A DNA stretch of 32,075 bases from a virus. Under the pieces are notes generated by a model. The model was not told the origin of the DNA. It worked only from the letters and a program-made list of their open reading frames with translations, and did not search any database. Below are positions 1-10,400 of the stretch, in pieces. The translations under genes were made by a program, and so were the position numbers. Position 1 is the stretch's first letter. Each line of letters begins with the position of its first letter. Where the stretch lies: the IMG/VR virus record IMGVR_UViG_3300030380_003667, positions 1-32,075 of that record, one strand, 5' to 3'.

Positions 1-99
1 GTCGTTTTATTCCGTTGACTCGATACGAGGATGAATACTACAACTTGCCATTGGATGAAGTAAACATTCCAAACTACTGGATTATTCAAGACAGCATAT
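1..99. repeat. Terminal direct repeat, left copy (circular closure)
   Basis: This stretch is identical to the last 99 bases of the window. The open reading frame that begins at 31505 continues in the same frame through the repeat into 1-836, so the two ends overlap in a circular or circularly permuted molecule. A length of 99 is typical of an assembler k-mer overlap, so it need not be a physical terminal repeat of the virion DNA. Confidence 0.95.
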
Positions 100-836
100 C
101 GATGCGTACTCCTACAAGACCTCCTACTATAAGTGCTAATGCAACGACAGCAGGACAAGGTGTTCGTAAAGTACGTGTAGCACAGACCTATGTAAAATGG
201 GATTCGAATGGTCAAAAGTATGAAATGGAAAGCGGTTTATCTTCATTTTCAGATGAGATTGAGTTGAGCGATACACAACAACTACGCATAAACATTCCTG
301 TGTTGGCTTCTCGTATTCCTTTTGCAAGACGTATATATATATACAATGCAAACAATATACAAGACTTTAAAGGTGTGTACCAAGTGGATAAGGTTGCAGT
401 TGGTGGTGGTGGTAATGTTGATATCGATTTTACTCAAGAGTCATTTGAAGATGGTACTTTTATTCTAGATACTGAAAGGTACAGTTATTTTGATGGATAT
501 GCACAGCGTTTGCGTTTGTATCCTAGACAGTCTGAGGACTTTGAACTATCAGTTCGATATATCTACCGCCCTCCGAGGTTACAAGAGAATACAGATACTC
601 CAGAACTTCCGCAATCACATCATCTTATACTTGCGTATGCATGCTTGATGGATGTATTAAATAAACATGACAATCCCACACTAGCAGGAATATACAGACG
701 TAAGTATGAACGAGAACTTGTAAAGATGGAGCAGAGATTCTTGACACAAAAGCCAAGAAGATTTGTGAAAGGATTTATGAAAGAGTCTGGTGTTGACACT
801 GTACCTATGTTTACTCCTCTTCGGAGAATCCCATGA
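1..836 (+). CDS. Head-to-tail adaptor-like virion protein (3' part, continues from 31505)
   Basis: This is the C-terminal part of a gene whose start is at 31505. Across the join the gene is 1308 nt and encodes 435 aa. The frame is open from base 3; the TTG at 15 is not the real start. The C-terminal quarter (LRLYPRQSEDFELSVRYIYRP, then a helical stretch with AYACLMDVLNKHDNP) resembles podoviral adaptor proteins that sit under the portal and recruit the tail. A middle segment rich in Thr, Gly and alternating hydrophobics may be an inserted beta-sandwich domain (inference). The stop overlaps the next start (ATGA at 833-836), which suggests translational coupling to the tail hub gene. The function is inferred mainly from position and general fold impression; no catalytic motif is visible. 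Confidence 0.75.
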   Translation, partial: RFIPLTRYEDEYYNLPLDEVNIPNYWIIQDSISMRTPTRPPTISANATTAGQGVRKVRVAQTYVKWDSNGQKYEMESGLSSFSDEIELSDTQQLRINIPVLASRIPFARRIYIYNANNIQDFKGVYQVDKVAVGGGGNVDIDFTQESFEDGTFILDTERYSYFDGYAQRLRLYPRQSEDFELSVRYIYRPPRLQENTDTPELPQSHHLILAYACLMDVLNKHDNPTLAGIYRRKYERELVKMEQRFLTQKPRRFVKGFMKESGVDTVPMFTPLRRIP

Positions 837-2929
837 AAGATACCAACGCAAAAGTAGATAATCTGAAAGGTGTTCATGAGAACTATCCTCAACCTATTGA
901 TGCGTTGCAGGAGTTGATAAACTGGGAAGTTGATCAGTATACAGGTGGATGGTCTAATCGTTTGGGGTATGAAAGATACAACAGTACAGCCAATGATTTT
1001 GATCCATTCTTGACGAATCGTGTAGACAGTATGTTTTATGTGCAACGACACCAGGGCGCACAAGACTCAATACTGTTTGAACAAAATGGTTCATTGTATC
1101 AACTGAATGATTTTGATGGAGTATTGAAAAAGAATGCATTGTCAGAAGGACGTACACTTCCTCGTTCATCTGAGATTGGTACACAGTATTGTCAGTTTGG
1201 AAGATATGTAATCTATGTAAATGGATATGACAGGCCCAGTAAATCAAGATTGTGGCCGATTACAGACTATTCTACATCCAACTATTTGATAGAGTATCCA
1301 TTGGGGTTTGATGCGCCACCATCTGCTCCTGTTGCTTGGAATGTAGAGACTGATCCAACAGCATCTTTATCTGGACAAAATAGCACATCGATATTTTTTT
1401 ACACTACAGAATATGTAGGTGACGATCCTAAGAATAAAGGATTGGGTTCTGCTATTCAAGACCATGAAAATAAATATAGATACAAGGTTTCGTTTGTAAA
1501 TACAGCAGGGTCAGAGTCACCCTTAAGTTCAGAGAGTAATACTATAACGTGGACGACAACAGGCAGTAAGTTATTGTATGCTATTGCTATAGAGATTCCT
1601 ACTGGTAATAATGATGTGATTGCTAGACGTGTATATCGAACCAAAAACTTTTCTTCGAATATAGGAGAAGATGGTGACACATATTATTTTGTAACTGAAA
1701 TACCAAATAATGCAGATGATTTTTTTATTGATGACAATCCAGATACAGGTTTGGGAAGTCAAGTTCCATCATTGCTAGATTCAATACCTTTTCCATCTTT
1801 GGGATGTAGATTTTTAGGAAGCTATAAGGACTGTTTGTTTATTGATGGTGGACGAGATGATGACTTGACATTGTTTTATAGTCATCCTGCTAAACCAGAT
1901 CAGTTTGCTGCACTGAACTTTTTAACTTTGTCACATCGACAAGGCGGTGGATTGACAGGATTGTTTTCATATTTTAATAATCTACTTGTATTCCGAGAAA
2001 ACAGTATAGATATAATCCGAGGTTCATACCCTAACTTTAATGCTACGAATCTTGTGCAGTATGTAGGAACCAGAGCAACCAATACAATCGTTGGTGTAGC
2101 AGGACAAGGTGTATTGTTTTTGAGCTACGATGGTATATACAATATTAACATCAACTTAGATTACAATGATAATCCAACAGTACAGAATATAACTCCACAT
2201 TTACGCGATACATTTGCTCGTATAAATAAGGATGCTATTGCAAAGGCTACAGCAGTATATAGCAAAAAGAGAAGAGAATATATTGTACATTTTCCTGTAG
2301 ATGGAAGTCCTATTAACAATCTTGCATTGGTGTATCATTCAGATAAAGTCACATGGTCTATTCGAGAAGGGATACCTGCAGGTATGATGATTGTAAACGC
2401 TACAGGTGATGTTATGTTTGGAATGAATGACGGTTCAGTTTCTCCAAACAATGAGCATGGTATTATGGTGTTGTCTCGTAAACGTGCAGCAGGAGCAACG
2501 ATAACAGAAGATGTGATGACAGACAATCCACCATTGACATCTATTATGCGTAGCGCATGGCTTGATATGGGAGATCCATCTACAAAGAAGAAGATACATA
2601 GTGTGTACTTATTTATTGCAACAGGTGGTGATCAAGACATTTCGTTACATTATTACATGGACTTTAACTACAACAGTCAAGAGTTAACAGAGGCACTTCG
2701 ACAGCAAAGACCAGACTTTGAAGACCAGGTAGTATATGATAAAGTAGAGTTGGATGTTGGTGCATACTGGGAAGAACCTTTGATTACGACAATACGATAT
2801 GATGTACACAGTAAAGCATGTTCACATTTTCAGTGGAAGATAGAGACAAATGCTGACGTACATGTGATAGGATATGCCATAGACTTTACAGGTAGTGGTA
2901 TGAGAGTCATACAAGGTAAGAAGTTATGA
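833..2929 (+). CDS. Tail hub/stabilisation protein (P22 gp10-like role)
   Basis: This is a 698 aa protein translated with a 4-base overlap from the adaptor gene. It lacks a signal peptide and is rich in Gly, Asp, Tyr and Ser, with many short beta-strand-like repeats, as expected for a beta-propeller-type tail protein. The N-terminal segment NYPQPIDALQELINWEVD and a central stretch with FLGSYKDCLFIDGGRDDDL and LLVFRENSIDIIRG look like the podoviral proteins that plug the connector and build the short tail (the P22 gp10 / packaged-DNA stabilisation type). The location directly after the adaptor and before surface proteins supports this. I recognise the type but not a close named relative. Confidence 0.7.
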   Translation: MKDTNAKVDNLKGVHENYPQPIDALQELINWEVDQYTGGWSNRLGYERYNSTANDFDPFLTNRVDSMFYVQRHQGAQDSILFEQNGSLYQLNDFDGVLKKNALSEGRTLPRSSEIGTQYCQFGRYVIYVNGYDRPSKSRLWPITDYSTSNYLIEYPLGFDAPPSAPVAWNVETDPTASLSGQNSTSIFFYTTEYVGDDPKNKGLGSAIQDHENKYRYKVSFVNTAGSESPLSSESNTITWTTTGSKLLYAIAIEIPTGNNDVIARRVYRTKNFSSNIGEDGDTYYFVTEIPNNADDFFIDDNPDTGLGSQVPSLLDSIPFPSLGCRFLGSYKDCLFIDGGRDDDLTLFYSHPAKPDQFAALNFLTLSHRQGGGLTGLFSYFNNLLVFRENSIDIIRGSYPNFNATNLVQYVGTRATNTIVGVAGQGVLFLSYDGIYNININLDYNDNPTVQNITPHLRDTFARINKDAIAKATAVYSKKRREYIVHFPVDGSPINNLALVYHSDKVTWSIREGIPAGMMIVNATGDVMFGMNDGSVSPNNEHGIMVLSRKRAAGATITEDVMTDNPPLTSIMRSAWLDMGDPSTKKKIHSVYLFIATGGDQDISLHYYMDFNYNSQELTEALRQQRPDFEDQVVYDKVELDVGAYWEEPLITTIRYDVHSKACSHFQWKIETNADVHVIGYAIDFTGSGMRVIQGKKL

Positions 2930-3537
2930 GCAAGAAGTGGACTGAAGCATATCCAAGAGACAATGCGATTGCAGACTATAAAGAGTTTAATCGTGGATAC
3001 AATGAGTATAAGTCATCATTTAATGGTGGTATCGATCGAACGATGATGCCTGCTTCTGCATTTGATAAAGATGCTGTACAAGATAGAGCATTTCATTCAG
3101 TGTCTTTGTTTAGACGTGGGGATATGGAAGTACTTGTAGATGAAGATACAGGTGCAGCAGTAGGTGATTTCCGTGGACTATCGTACAATACTTATAATGG
3201 TGGATGGGTTACGGTAGACGAGATTGATGTATCCAACATGAAAGATGGTATGATGCATTGGGAGTTTTCTTCTCACATATACAACAACACATATCACAGT
3301 CATAATCCAAAGTCAGTGACTATACGTTTGTTGTTTGATGGAGTTGAAGTGTGCAATATATACAAGGTCCCACATCCGATTGTAACGTTTCGAATGGTGT
3401 GTGATTTTCCCATAACAGGTGCGCCTAATACGGCAACGGTGCAAGCTCGTTCTGTATCGTCTTCTGATGATGAGAATGAGAAGTGTTTGTTTACACTATT
3501 GGCTATGCAGCATTTATTTATAGGACGTTGGCGATGA
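2926..3537 (+). CDS. Virion/tail surface protein, unknown
   Basis: This is a 203 aa protein that begins inside the stop of the tail hub gene (ATGA overlap) and overlaps the next start in the same way. It has no membrane segment. The second half is beta-rich (GDFRGLSYNTYNGGWVTVDE onward) and reads like a jelly-roll or receptor-contact domain. It is the first of three consecutive, translationally coupled genes of similar size between the tail hub and the internal virion proteins, so a role on the outside of the tail or head is likely. The identity is unknown. Confidence 0.7.
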   Translation: MSKKWTEAYPRDNAIADYKEFNRGYNEYKSSFNGGIDRTMMPASAFDKDAVQDRAFHSVSLFRRGDMEVLVDEDTGAAVGDFRGLSYNTYNGGWVTVDEIDVSNMKDGMMHWEFSSHIYNNTYHSHNPKSVTIRLLFDGVEVCNIYKVPHPIVTFRMVCDFPITGAPNTATVQARSVSSSDDENEKCLFTLLAMQHLFIGRWR

Positions 3538-4352
3538 GTAGAATAACAAATGACAATCCTCCTAAGCGTGGAGAACAACTTACAAGTACAGAGTTGAATC
3601 AAGTATTTACAGAGGTAAATGATGCATTTCCATTAGATGGAGATAATGTCCGCAACGAAGGTATTGAGCAACCATCATTTAACTTAAGTGGCACATCTGG
3701 AAAGTCTGGTATTATTTTGATTGCTGCTGATGATAATACAGATACAGGTACAACGATTGTACCTGCAAATGAAGCAACGTCTACTCCATACGATCCCGCT
3801 ACAGTAGTACACACTTGGTCTACATTGATAACATTTAATAGCAATAAAATAATGCGAGTGTATTGGCAGTTTGAAAATGTAGTAGCAGGTAGTGGTAATG
3901 CGCAACCAATCACAGCAGATACTAACGCAACAGCGTGGGTTGTATGGTTGGAATGGCAGTTGTCTAGTGGTGGTTCTTGGGAAGAGGTTCCTAATCAAAG
4001 TGATTTTGAAGATTTGATTGAAAGTCCAGCTACAAATGGTGCTGTAACGTATCGTACCTATGGAAGTACGATTGTTAATCATGTATACATACATGAACAT
4101 AGTGGAAGTACAGATGTAGATTTTCCTCCTGATCGCACAGCGTATGGATGCTGGTGGTACAAAGCAGATCAGAACTATACAATCTATGGATTGCGTTTAA
4201 AGTGCAGAGGATTGATACAGAACTTTTATGCAGACAATCCTGTAAGTGGTGATGATACTAATGCATGGGAACTGGTTGATAGTCTATCGTCTACACATCA
4301 GATTACAATCGGATCTAGCAATATTGCATATATGGTAATGGAGGAGAAATGA
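3534..4352 (+). CDS. Virion surface protein, unknown
   Basis: This is a 272 aa protein. The start at 3534 (MSRITNDNPPKRGEQLT) is chosen over a longer in-frame start at 3483 because it forms the usual ATGA overlap with the preceding stop and leaves the protein with a normal virion-protein N terminus. The N-terminal text (LTSTELNQVFTEVNDAF) resembles the short helical leader found on several phage surface proteins. It is followed by beta-rich sequence with many Thr, Gly and Asn residues and many Trp residues (about ten). It is coupled to its neighbours on both sides. No enzymatic motif is seen, and its role as an appendage is inferred. Confidence 0.7.
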   Translation: MSRITNDNPPKRGEQLTSTELNQVFTEVNDAFPLDGDNVRNEGIEQPSFNLSGTSGKSGIILIAADDNTDTGTTIVPANEATSTPYDPATVVHTWSTLITFNSNKIMRVYWQFENVVAGSGNAQPITADTNATAWVVWLEWQLSSGGSWEEVPNQSDFEDLIESPATNGAVTYRTYGSTIVNHVYIHEHSGSTDVDFPPDRTAYGCWWYKADQNYTIYGLRLKCRGLIQNFYADNPVSGDDTNAWELVDSLSSTHQITIGSSNIAYMVMEEK

Positions 4353-5005
4353 GCATATCGTTTCCAAAGACATGGTCTTCTGAAAGATTGGATGCAACAG
4401 ATGTTCGAGATAACTTGGATGCAATGAAGAATAAGCAACAGAAGTTGGGTGGTTCAGATATGCAAACTTCTTTATCCTGGATAGATACACATCATCTGAT
4501 GGAAGGAAGATATACAACAACAACCAATATGACAGAGAATATATCTGGTACGTTTGCAGGAAAGAATAATGGTGCTTTTACAAATCGTACATCGTATTGT
4601 TCTAGATGGTTATCTGAAGGGACAAGCAATAATACTAGAAGATTACGTATACCCTATGCAGCCATAACATTTGATATATTACGTCCATGTACAATATTTT
4701 TTCAGTGGCATATGATACATCAATCAAACAATGAAGTAGATGGTACGACAGGCGAGACTGTATTGTATACTGCTTTGAATAGTCCAACTATATCTGGAGT
4801 GTCTGTAGAACATATAGTCGCAGAACAGCCCACGACAAGTACACATAATGTGTTGATAGATGGAACACAGATTACAAATGGTTTTATACTTCGTAATATA
4901 TCTTCACAAATAAAAGGCTATAATATAGGACTGGTAAACACATCCACAGCAGGCATGTGTCAGAATATATCATGGTCAGTATCACTTGAATGTTTTTACA
5001 TGTAG
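4349..5005 (+). CDS. Virion surface protein, unknown
   Basis: This is a 218 aa protein that starts in an ATGA overlap. Its N terminus (FPKTWSSERLDATDVRDNLD, then a helix and a DMQTSLSWIDTHHLMEGRY segment) matches the layout of the preceding protein: a short leader, a helix, then a beta domain. The two may be paralogues or share an attachment module. The beta domain is Thr/Asn-rich with alternating hydrophobics. The likely role is an outer appendage of the particle that is assembled with the two upstream proteins. Exact identity is unknown. Confidence 0.7.
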   Translation: MSISFPKTWSSERLDATDVRDNLDAMKNKQQKLGGSDMQTSLSWIDTHHLMEGRYTTTTNMTENISGTFAGKNNGAFTNRTSYCSRWLSEGTSNNTRRLRIPYAAITFDILRPCTIFFQWHMIHQSNNEVDGTTGETVLYTALNSPTISGVSVEHIVAEQPTTSTHNVLIDGTQITNGFILRNISSQIKGYNIGLVNTSTAGMCQNISWSVSLECFYM

Positions 5006-5014
5006 GAGCAACAC

Positions 5015-5803
5015 ATGACAGGTTTAGAACTCGCAATAATATCTGGTGTAGGACAAGCACTATTGAAAGGAGGACTTTCAGCAGCAGGTCAGTTTGGGTC
5101 TGCGCAAGACTTGAAGTTGACTCCAGAGCAACAAAAGAGACTACGTGAACTTGAACGCATGCAAGCTCGCAATGCACTTGGTATGACACAAGGAGAGCGT
5201 GAACTATATCGAAGTCAAGCTATGACTCCTGTACAAGCAGCAGAGCGTGAGGTAATGGCTAGGTTTGGTGCAGCGCAAAACATTGCTGACATTGGACAAG
5301 GAGCAGCATTTCGACAACAACAAGCTATGGCAGATGCAGGACAAGCAGCAAGAGGTCAAGTATCACAAGCAGTGGCTCAACGAGATGCAGATGTTGCACA
5401 GCAGCAGGCTGAAGAGAAAGCTCGTTTAGAAGAGCAACAACGTCAAGCAAAAGCACTTGAACGTCAAGCAGCACTATCACTAGTAGGTGGCATTGGAGAG
5501 GCTGCTTTAGGTGCAACTGGTGTTGTTGCAGAGAAGAAATCAGAACAAGAACGTTACGAAGAAAAGATTAATCGTATGCGTGACTTATTGAAAATCCAAC
5601 AAGGATTGAGTGATCAAGGTAAACAAACTAGTCAAAGTACGCAAAACATGTTGCAGATTTCTCCTCAAATGGAAGCGGTACAAAATACGAAAGCAACAGA
5701 TGATTCATTAGGTGGTGATGGCAATCGTGCTGGAGAGTTCAGAGTTCCTTCTTTAAATCCTTTTGAAGCATTGTTACAAAAAATGATTATGGGAGAGTTG
5801 TAA
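5015..5803 (+). CDS. Internal virion protein, Ala/Gln-rich (T7 gp14-like position)
   Basis: This is a 262 aa protein. The N terminus is hydrophobic and Gly/Ala-rich (LAIISGVGQALLKGGLSAAG), followed by a long Ala/Gln/Glu/Arg coiled-coil stretch (about residues 30-150). A second hydrophobic Gly/Ala patch follows (SLVGGIGEAALGATGVV), with a polar tail ending in FEALLQKMIMGEL. In T7-type phages the smallest ejected protein combines a membrane-interacting N terminus with coiled coil and lies directly before the two larger ejection proteins, as here. The stop overlaps the next start (TAATG). Assignment rests on composition and gene order. Confidence 0.7.
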   Translation: MTGLELAIISGVGQALLKGGLSAAGQFGSAQDLKLTPEQQKRLRELERMQARNALGMTQGERELYRSQAMTPVQAAEREVMARFGAAQNIADIGQGAAFRQQQAMADAGQAARGQVSQAVAQRDADVAQQQAEEKARLEEQQRQAKALERQAALSLVGGIGEAALGATGVVAEKKSEQERYEEKINRMRDLLKIQQGLSDQGKQTSQSTQNMLQISPQMEAVQNTKATDDSLGGDGNRAGEFRVPSLNPFEALLQKMIMGEL

Positions 5804-7479
5804 TGTCTTTCGAAATAGCCAGAATGATTGTACAGTCTTATCGACAAGATAATCAACAACGTATAAAAAACTCTATGGAAATGGCTTATCAAGAAGCGTT
5901 GAGTGCTTTTCAGTCTGAAATGGAAGCACGTGCGGCTGCTGTTGAAGTATTGCAAATGGAACAAAAAGCTTTTGATGATTATGTAAAAGACATAAGCAAA
6001 CTAAGACGAGACATTATACGTGGAGAATCAAAGACAGCACAAAAATCTTCTGAGATAAAGTTAAAAAATCAAAGGGGACAAGCAGCAACAGATAGAGCAA
6101 ATCTTATTGGAAGACAAAAAGCAGGATACGCCAAAGATCAAGCCCGATACAGATCTGAAAAAACAAGAGCTATGTTAGGGCAACAAGATCAAAATCTAGA
6201 TTTACAAGCTCAAGATCATGCAAGAAGACGTGTCAAAGCAGATGACATGTATACTACTTCTTTGGGAGTAGGAGTTGATCGTCTTTCAACTGCTGCTAAA
6301 ATAGAGGATGATAAGGATGCAAATGCAACGATTGAGGATATATTAGTTGCACAAATCCAACCTCAAGTCGCAGCATCATTAAGAGAAAGATCAAGACAAC
6401 AAGCTTCTTATACAGCAGACCCAGATAAAATGATTCGTTTTCGAAAAGCTGATCTTGGATATAGCATTTTGAATCAAGTAAAAAATGCAACAGGATTACC
6501 AGATGATAATCCCAGAATCCAAAATATAAAAAAGTTTTTATTTGGTGGATACAAAACATACTCTTCTACTACTCAAGATAGAGTAGGAACATTAAGTGAT
6601 GTTTCAGATATTAGTGAAACAGATGTAAACAATAAATATGAAGAAGAAAGACAAGCGTATTTAAAAAATAAAGGGAAAGGTTTTGCACCTAAAACTTTGG
6701 GAGATGAACCGACACCTCCTGGATATATTGACAAAGAGTTTATCCCTGAGGAAGTACCAGAAGGTGTAGATAGATCTGAATATGCAGCATTAAGAGAGCG
6801 TGCTGCACCAGTATTTAATGCGTTACGTAATGATTTTCGTATTGATGCTGAAGAACTAGAGCAGTTAAATACAACATCTCCACAATCTTTGGATGCTTAT
6901 CGAGACTTGCAACAGATTGCAATCACAGATCCATTGGCTGTAACACAGGAAGAACAGTTATTGCTTGATGAACTTGCATTGAAAAGACAGTTTAATCTAT
7001 TGCAACAACGTAAAAATATCGCTGAGATGCAACCAACAATGAAAAGTTCTGCTGAAATCCAAAGTAGAGCAGCAGATATAGCAGAGCCACAAGAAGCAAA
7101 AGATATAAATGCAGCAGATTTTTCTCCTGCACAACAAAAGTATTTTGCTACAGAACGACAAGCATACGAGTTATCAAACAAGACTGACAATGATATTAGA
7201 AAGATTGGTGTACCAGAAAAGTTTGGCTTGTCATTATTCAACGAAACCTTTGATAAAAGCAAAAAGTCTTACGTAGATGGGCAATCATATGATAGTGTGT
7301 TGTCAAGATTGGAGACACAGTTTGAAGGGAAACCAGAAGAACAACTTCGTGCATTGGCTGCATACAACAGTAGAGCAATGGCATTGCAGCGCTCTTCGAA
7401 TCCTCTTATATTTTCTGATGGTAAAGAAAATCAAGATTACATAGCAGCATTAAAGGCGACAGCACCAAAGGTAAAGTGA
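5803..7479 (+). CDS. Internal virion/ejection protein, coiled coil
   Basis: This is a 558 aa protein dominated by charged helices. Residues about 1-130 are almost uninterrupted heptad-like coiled coil rich in Gln, Glu, Lys and Arg. A middle region has acidic and Pro-rich patches, and a helical C terminus follows. The start overlaps the preceding stop by one base, and the stop is one base from the next gene, so the three ejection-type proteins are probably made as a unit. This matches the middle member of podoviral internal core protein sets. No catalytic motif is seen. Confidence 0.7.
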   Translation: MSFEIARMIVQSYRQDNQQRIKNSMEMAYQEALSAFQSEMEARAAAVEVLQMEQKAFDDYVKDISKLRRDIIRGESKTAQKSSEIKLKNQRGQAATDRANLIGRQKAGYAKDQARYRSEKTRAMLGQQDQNLDLQAQDHARRRVKADDMYTTSLGVGVDRLSTAAKIEDDKDANATIEDILVAQIQPQVAASLRERSRQQASYTADPDKMIRFRKADLGYSILNQVKNATGLPDDNPRIQNIKKFLFGGYKTYSSTTQDRVGTLSDVSDISETDVNNKYEEERQAYLKNKGKGFAPKTLGDEPTPPGYIDKEFIPEEVPEGVDRSEYAALRERAAPVFNALRNDFRIDAEELEQLNTTSPQSLDAYRDLQQIAITDPLAVTQEEQLLLDELALKRQFNLLQQRKNIAEMQPTMKSSAEIQSRAADIAEPQEAKDINAADFSPAQQKYFATERQAYELSNKTDNDIRKIGVPEKFGLSLFNETFDKSKKSYVDGQSYDSVLSRLETQFEGKPEEQLRALAAYNSRAMALQRSSNPLIFSDGKENQDYIAALKATAPKVK

Positions 7480-7480
7480 C

Positions 7481-10400
7481 ATGGCTACACCTCAAACAAT
7501 GGAAGAAGCAAAAGCAGAGTTAGAGAGATTACGTCTTTCTTTGGGTGCAGGAGAAATAACTTTAGAAGAATATGCAAAACAGTCTGGTCCTATTATGAGA
7601 CAGATGAATGTATATTTAATACGTCAAACAAAACCCAAAGAACCAGACTTACCTCAAGATGCAGTTCTGCGTAATCAAATAAGAGAGAATCAACCAAAAC
7701 TTATTTATGGACAAGTAAGAAGAGAAGCAGAACTAGATGCTTTGAAAGGTGAAGATGAGTCTCTAGAAGATCGATTTGCAAAAGCAACGCAAGAAGTAGA
7801 GCGACAACTATATCCTCAAAGATTTAAAACAAAAGAGTTTGAAGAACCTATACCTGCACAAGTTATGGTTAGTAATGTACGTGATCCAGTAAAAGGTCTG
7901 GTACGTGATTCAGAGACTGGTGAACTACGCGAAGCAGGATTTTTCGAACTACTTGGCGAGGGGATGAAAAGACAAGTCTTGCAAACTCCTCGTCAAAAGA
8001 GATTGGTTGAAGAGGAATATGCACAAAAAGATAGACAACTAGTACAAAGATTAAAAGAAGAAGGTAAAACTAGAAAACAGATTGAAAGTGCTTTAAATAT
8101 GGAGAGAATGGTTCGTGAGAGTCCATTGGTTGGTGATACAATAATAGAGGATGAAACAAGAGCAATGGTAGTTGAGTCTCCTTTAGAATGGGGGATGAGA
8201 ACATTTTTAAATACTGGTAGTGCTGCGCTTGCTCCTCTTGTAAAAGAAGCACAAGATGTTGTAAGTGTATTGACTGGAGCTCCAGTGTCTACTCGCAAAG
8301 ATGCAGGTTATCAAAAGACAGAACGAGATGAATATGGCATGCAGTTTATTACAAACTTCTTGTTGAATCAAGGTGTAATGTCACAACAGCAAGCACAGTT
8401 AAATCCTGCTGATGAAAACTATGATGGTCTTTTAAATATAGCTACACAAGGTTCTACAGGAAGTTTAATACTTGGTATTATGGGTGAGACTGCTGCTACT
8501 CCTACTCCTGTAGGTATACCTGGCGAGGCAGCGAAAGCAATAAATCTTTCTAAACGTTTGGCAACTAAACCATTACGTGCATCAAAATCAGTAAAGGCTC
8601 AAAAGGTTGCTAATGCAATCAATAATCCTATTGAGGGTGCAAGGTATCATGGACAAAGAGTTGAGATCGATGAAGCATTACGAACAGTCGATGAAGGTCA
8701 AACTGCACAAAAGTTAGAAGAAGAGATAGCCAGTCGTGGTGGAGTTATTAATCGTTCTTCATTGCGTGAAAAGGCTGCTCAAAGAACAGGAGATATATCT
8801 GGTTCTATAGCTGTATTGAAAAGCGCAACAGAGGCACCAGAGAACATAAAAGCAGGCATCATAAACTATGATGATTTAGATCTACCACAATCTTCTTTTT
8901 TAAAAGGAATCTTTGATAATAAAAAAACAATCTCTATCGATGAAGCAAAACAAAAAGTAAAAAACTTTGAAGATCGTATTTCTACTTTTCCTAAAGATGG
9001 AAAAGAAGTGGTAGCATTGCGTAGAGTAAATCAAGTTTCAGAAGATGCTCGTAACTTTATATTGAAGGGAGAGAAACCCAAAACAGATGCAAAGATTATT
9101 AATCGAAATGCAACAAAAGCACGATGGATGAATCAAAATATTTGGGAGATTGTTGGAACTAGTGTCCCAAAAAGATTGCGTAAAGATTGGACATTAGGAA
9201 GAGAACTTACATTAAAAAGTTTTCAAACTCCATTGACAGTTGATGAGATTATGGATCTTGGAAAGTCTTGGAAAAAGTTAGATGATGCAAATGTTTGGGA
9301 TGATATACCCAAAGGATTTGAGAGTTACAAAAATATATATGATTCTGTTCGAGGTTCTGTTGCTGATGTTATGCGAGACAACTTCTTGAAGAACATTCCA
9401 GATGATTTTATTTACGTATCCAAAGATGTAGCTGTACCAATAAAATCATACAAGTCGCCTACGTTTAAAACGTACAAGACAGAGATACAGAAGTTGTTGA
9501 AGTTTACTCCTCAAGTAAAGGGAGATGAAGTCTTTTATCTAATGAATGACGATGCATTGAACGCATTGAGGCAACGACAAAAAAGAACTGGAATGCAGCT
9601 TCCAAAAAATATCGATGAGTCCTTACAAGCAAAAGTCCCTTTGACTATGAGACAAATGCAAGACCTTACATCCACAGTATCTGGTGATATAGCGTTAGAG
9701 TTGTTGGATGGTGTACGTCTGAAGACAGGAACATTAACAAGTCAAATGGCTAGATTGCCAGAGGGTACTCCTAGACAAACTCTAATAAAGACAGGGAGTA
9801 CACCTGCATCTTTTACAATCCAACGTAAAGGATTAGCAAATGCACTACGATTGATAATCACAGGTAATCCTATACTCAATAAGTTTTCGGGTAGACTTAC
9901 AAAGAATCTTAAGAAAATGAGTCCAAGATTCTTTGGTGTTCCGAAAGCAGATTTGCCACCAACATTTCAAAGATTTTCTGATGAGATTACAAGAGCAAAC
10001 AATGCAGCAATGGATCAAGTATTAGATCGGTATAAACGATCAGCGCAAGCAATCAAAGATCCAACTGAAGCGTTTAATGCTGTATTAAGAAAAGATTTAG
10101 ACTTGGGTGTGCAACAGTATAAAACACAAAGACTAGAACAAGCTGTTCGAAAAGATCTTCCTGTTGAAGACATTGCTAAGTACGCGGAATCTGAGCGTTT
10201 GTTGGAACAAAATATATTGGAAGAAAAGTATGGTCAGACCTATGTAAAAGATTTTTTAGAGGAACAAGGTATAAAATCTCGTGATGATTTTATGGATAAT
10301 ATAGATTTTATAGAATCAAATATGTCTACGGTTTTAGATACAACAGCTAGATTAAAACAATGGAAAGCATCCTTGGCAGACTTTTTTACATCAGCAAAGA

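Noticed and set aside
1-99. Terminal repeat as a physical direct terminal repeat of the virion
   Set aside because: It lies within a coding gene and its length matches a typical assembly overlap; true packaging ends are not shown by the sequence.
620-1063. Minus-strand frame of 147 codons
   Set aside because: It is antisense to the adaptor and tail hub genes and crosses their coupled junction; no support.
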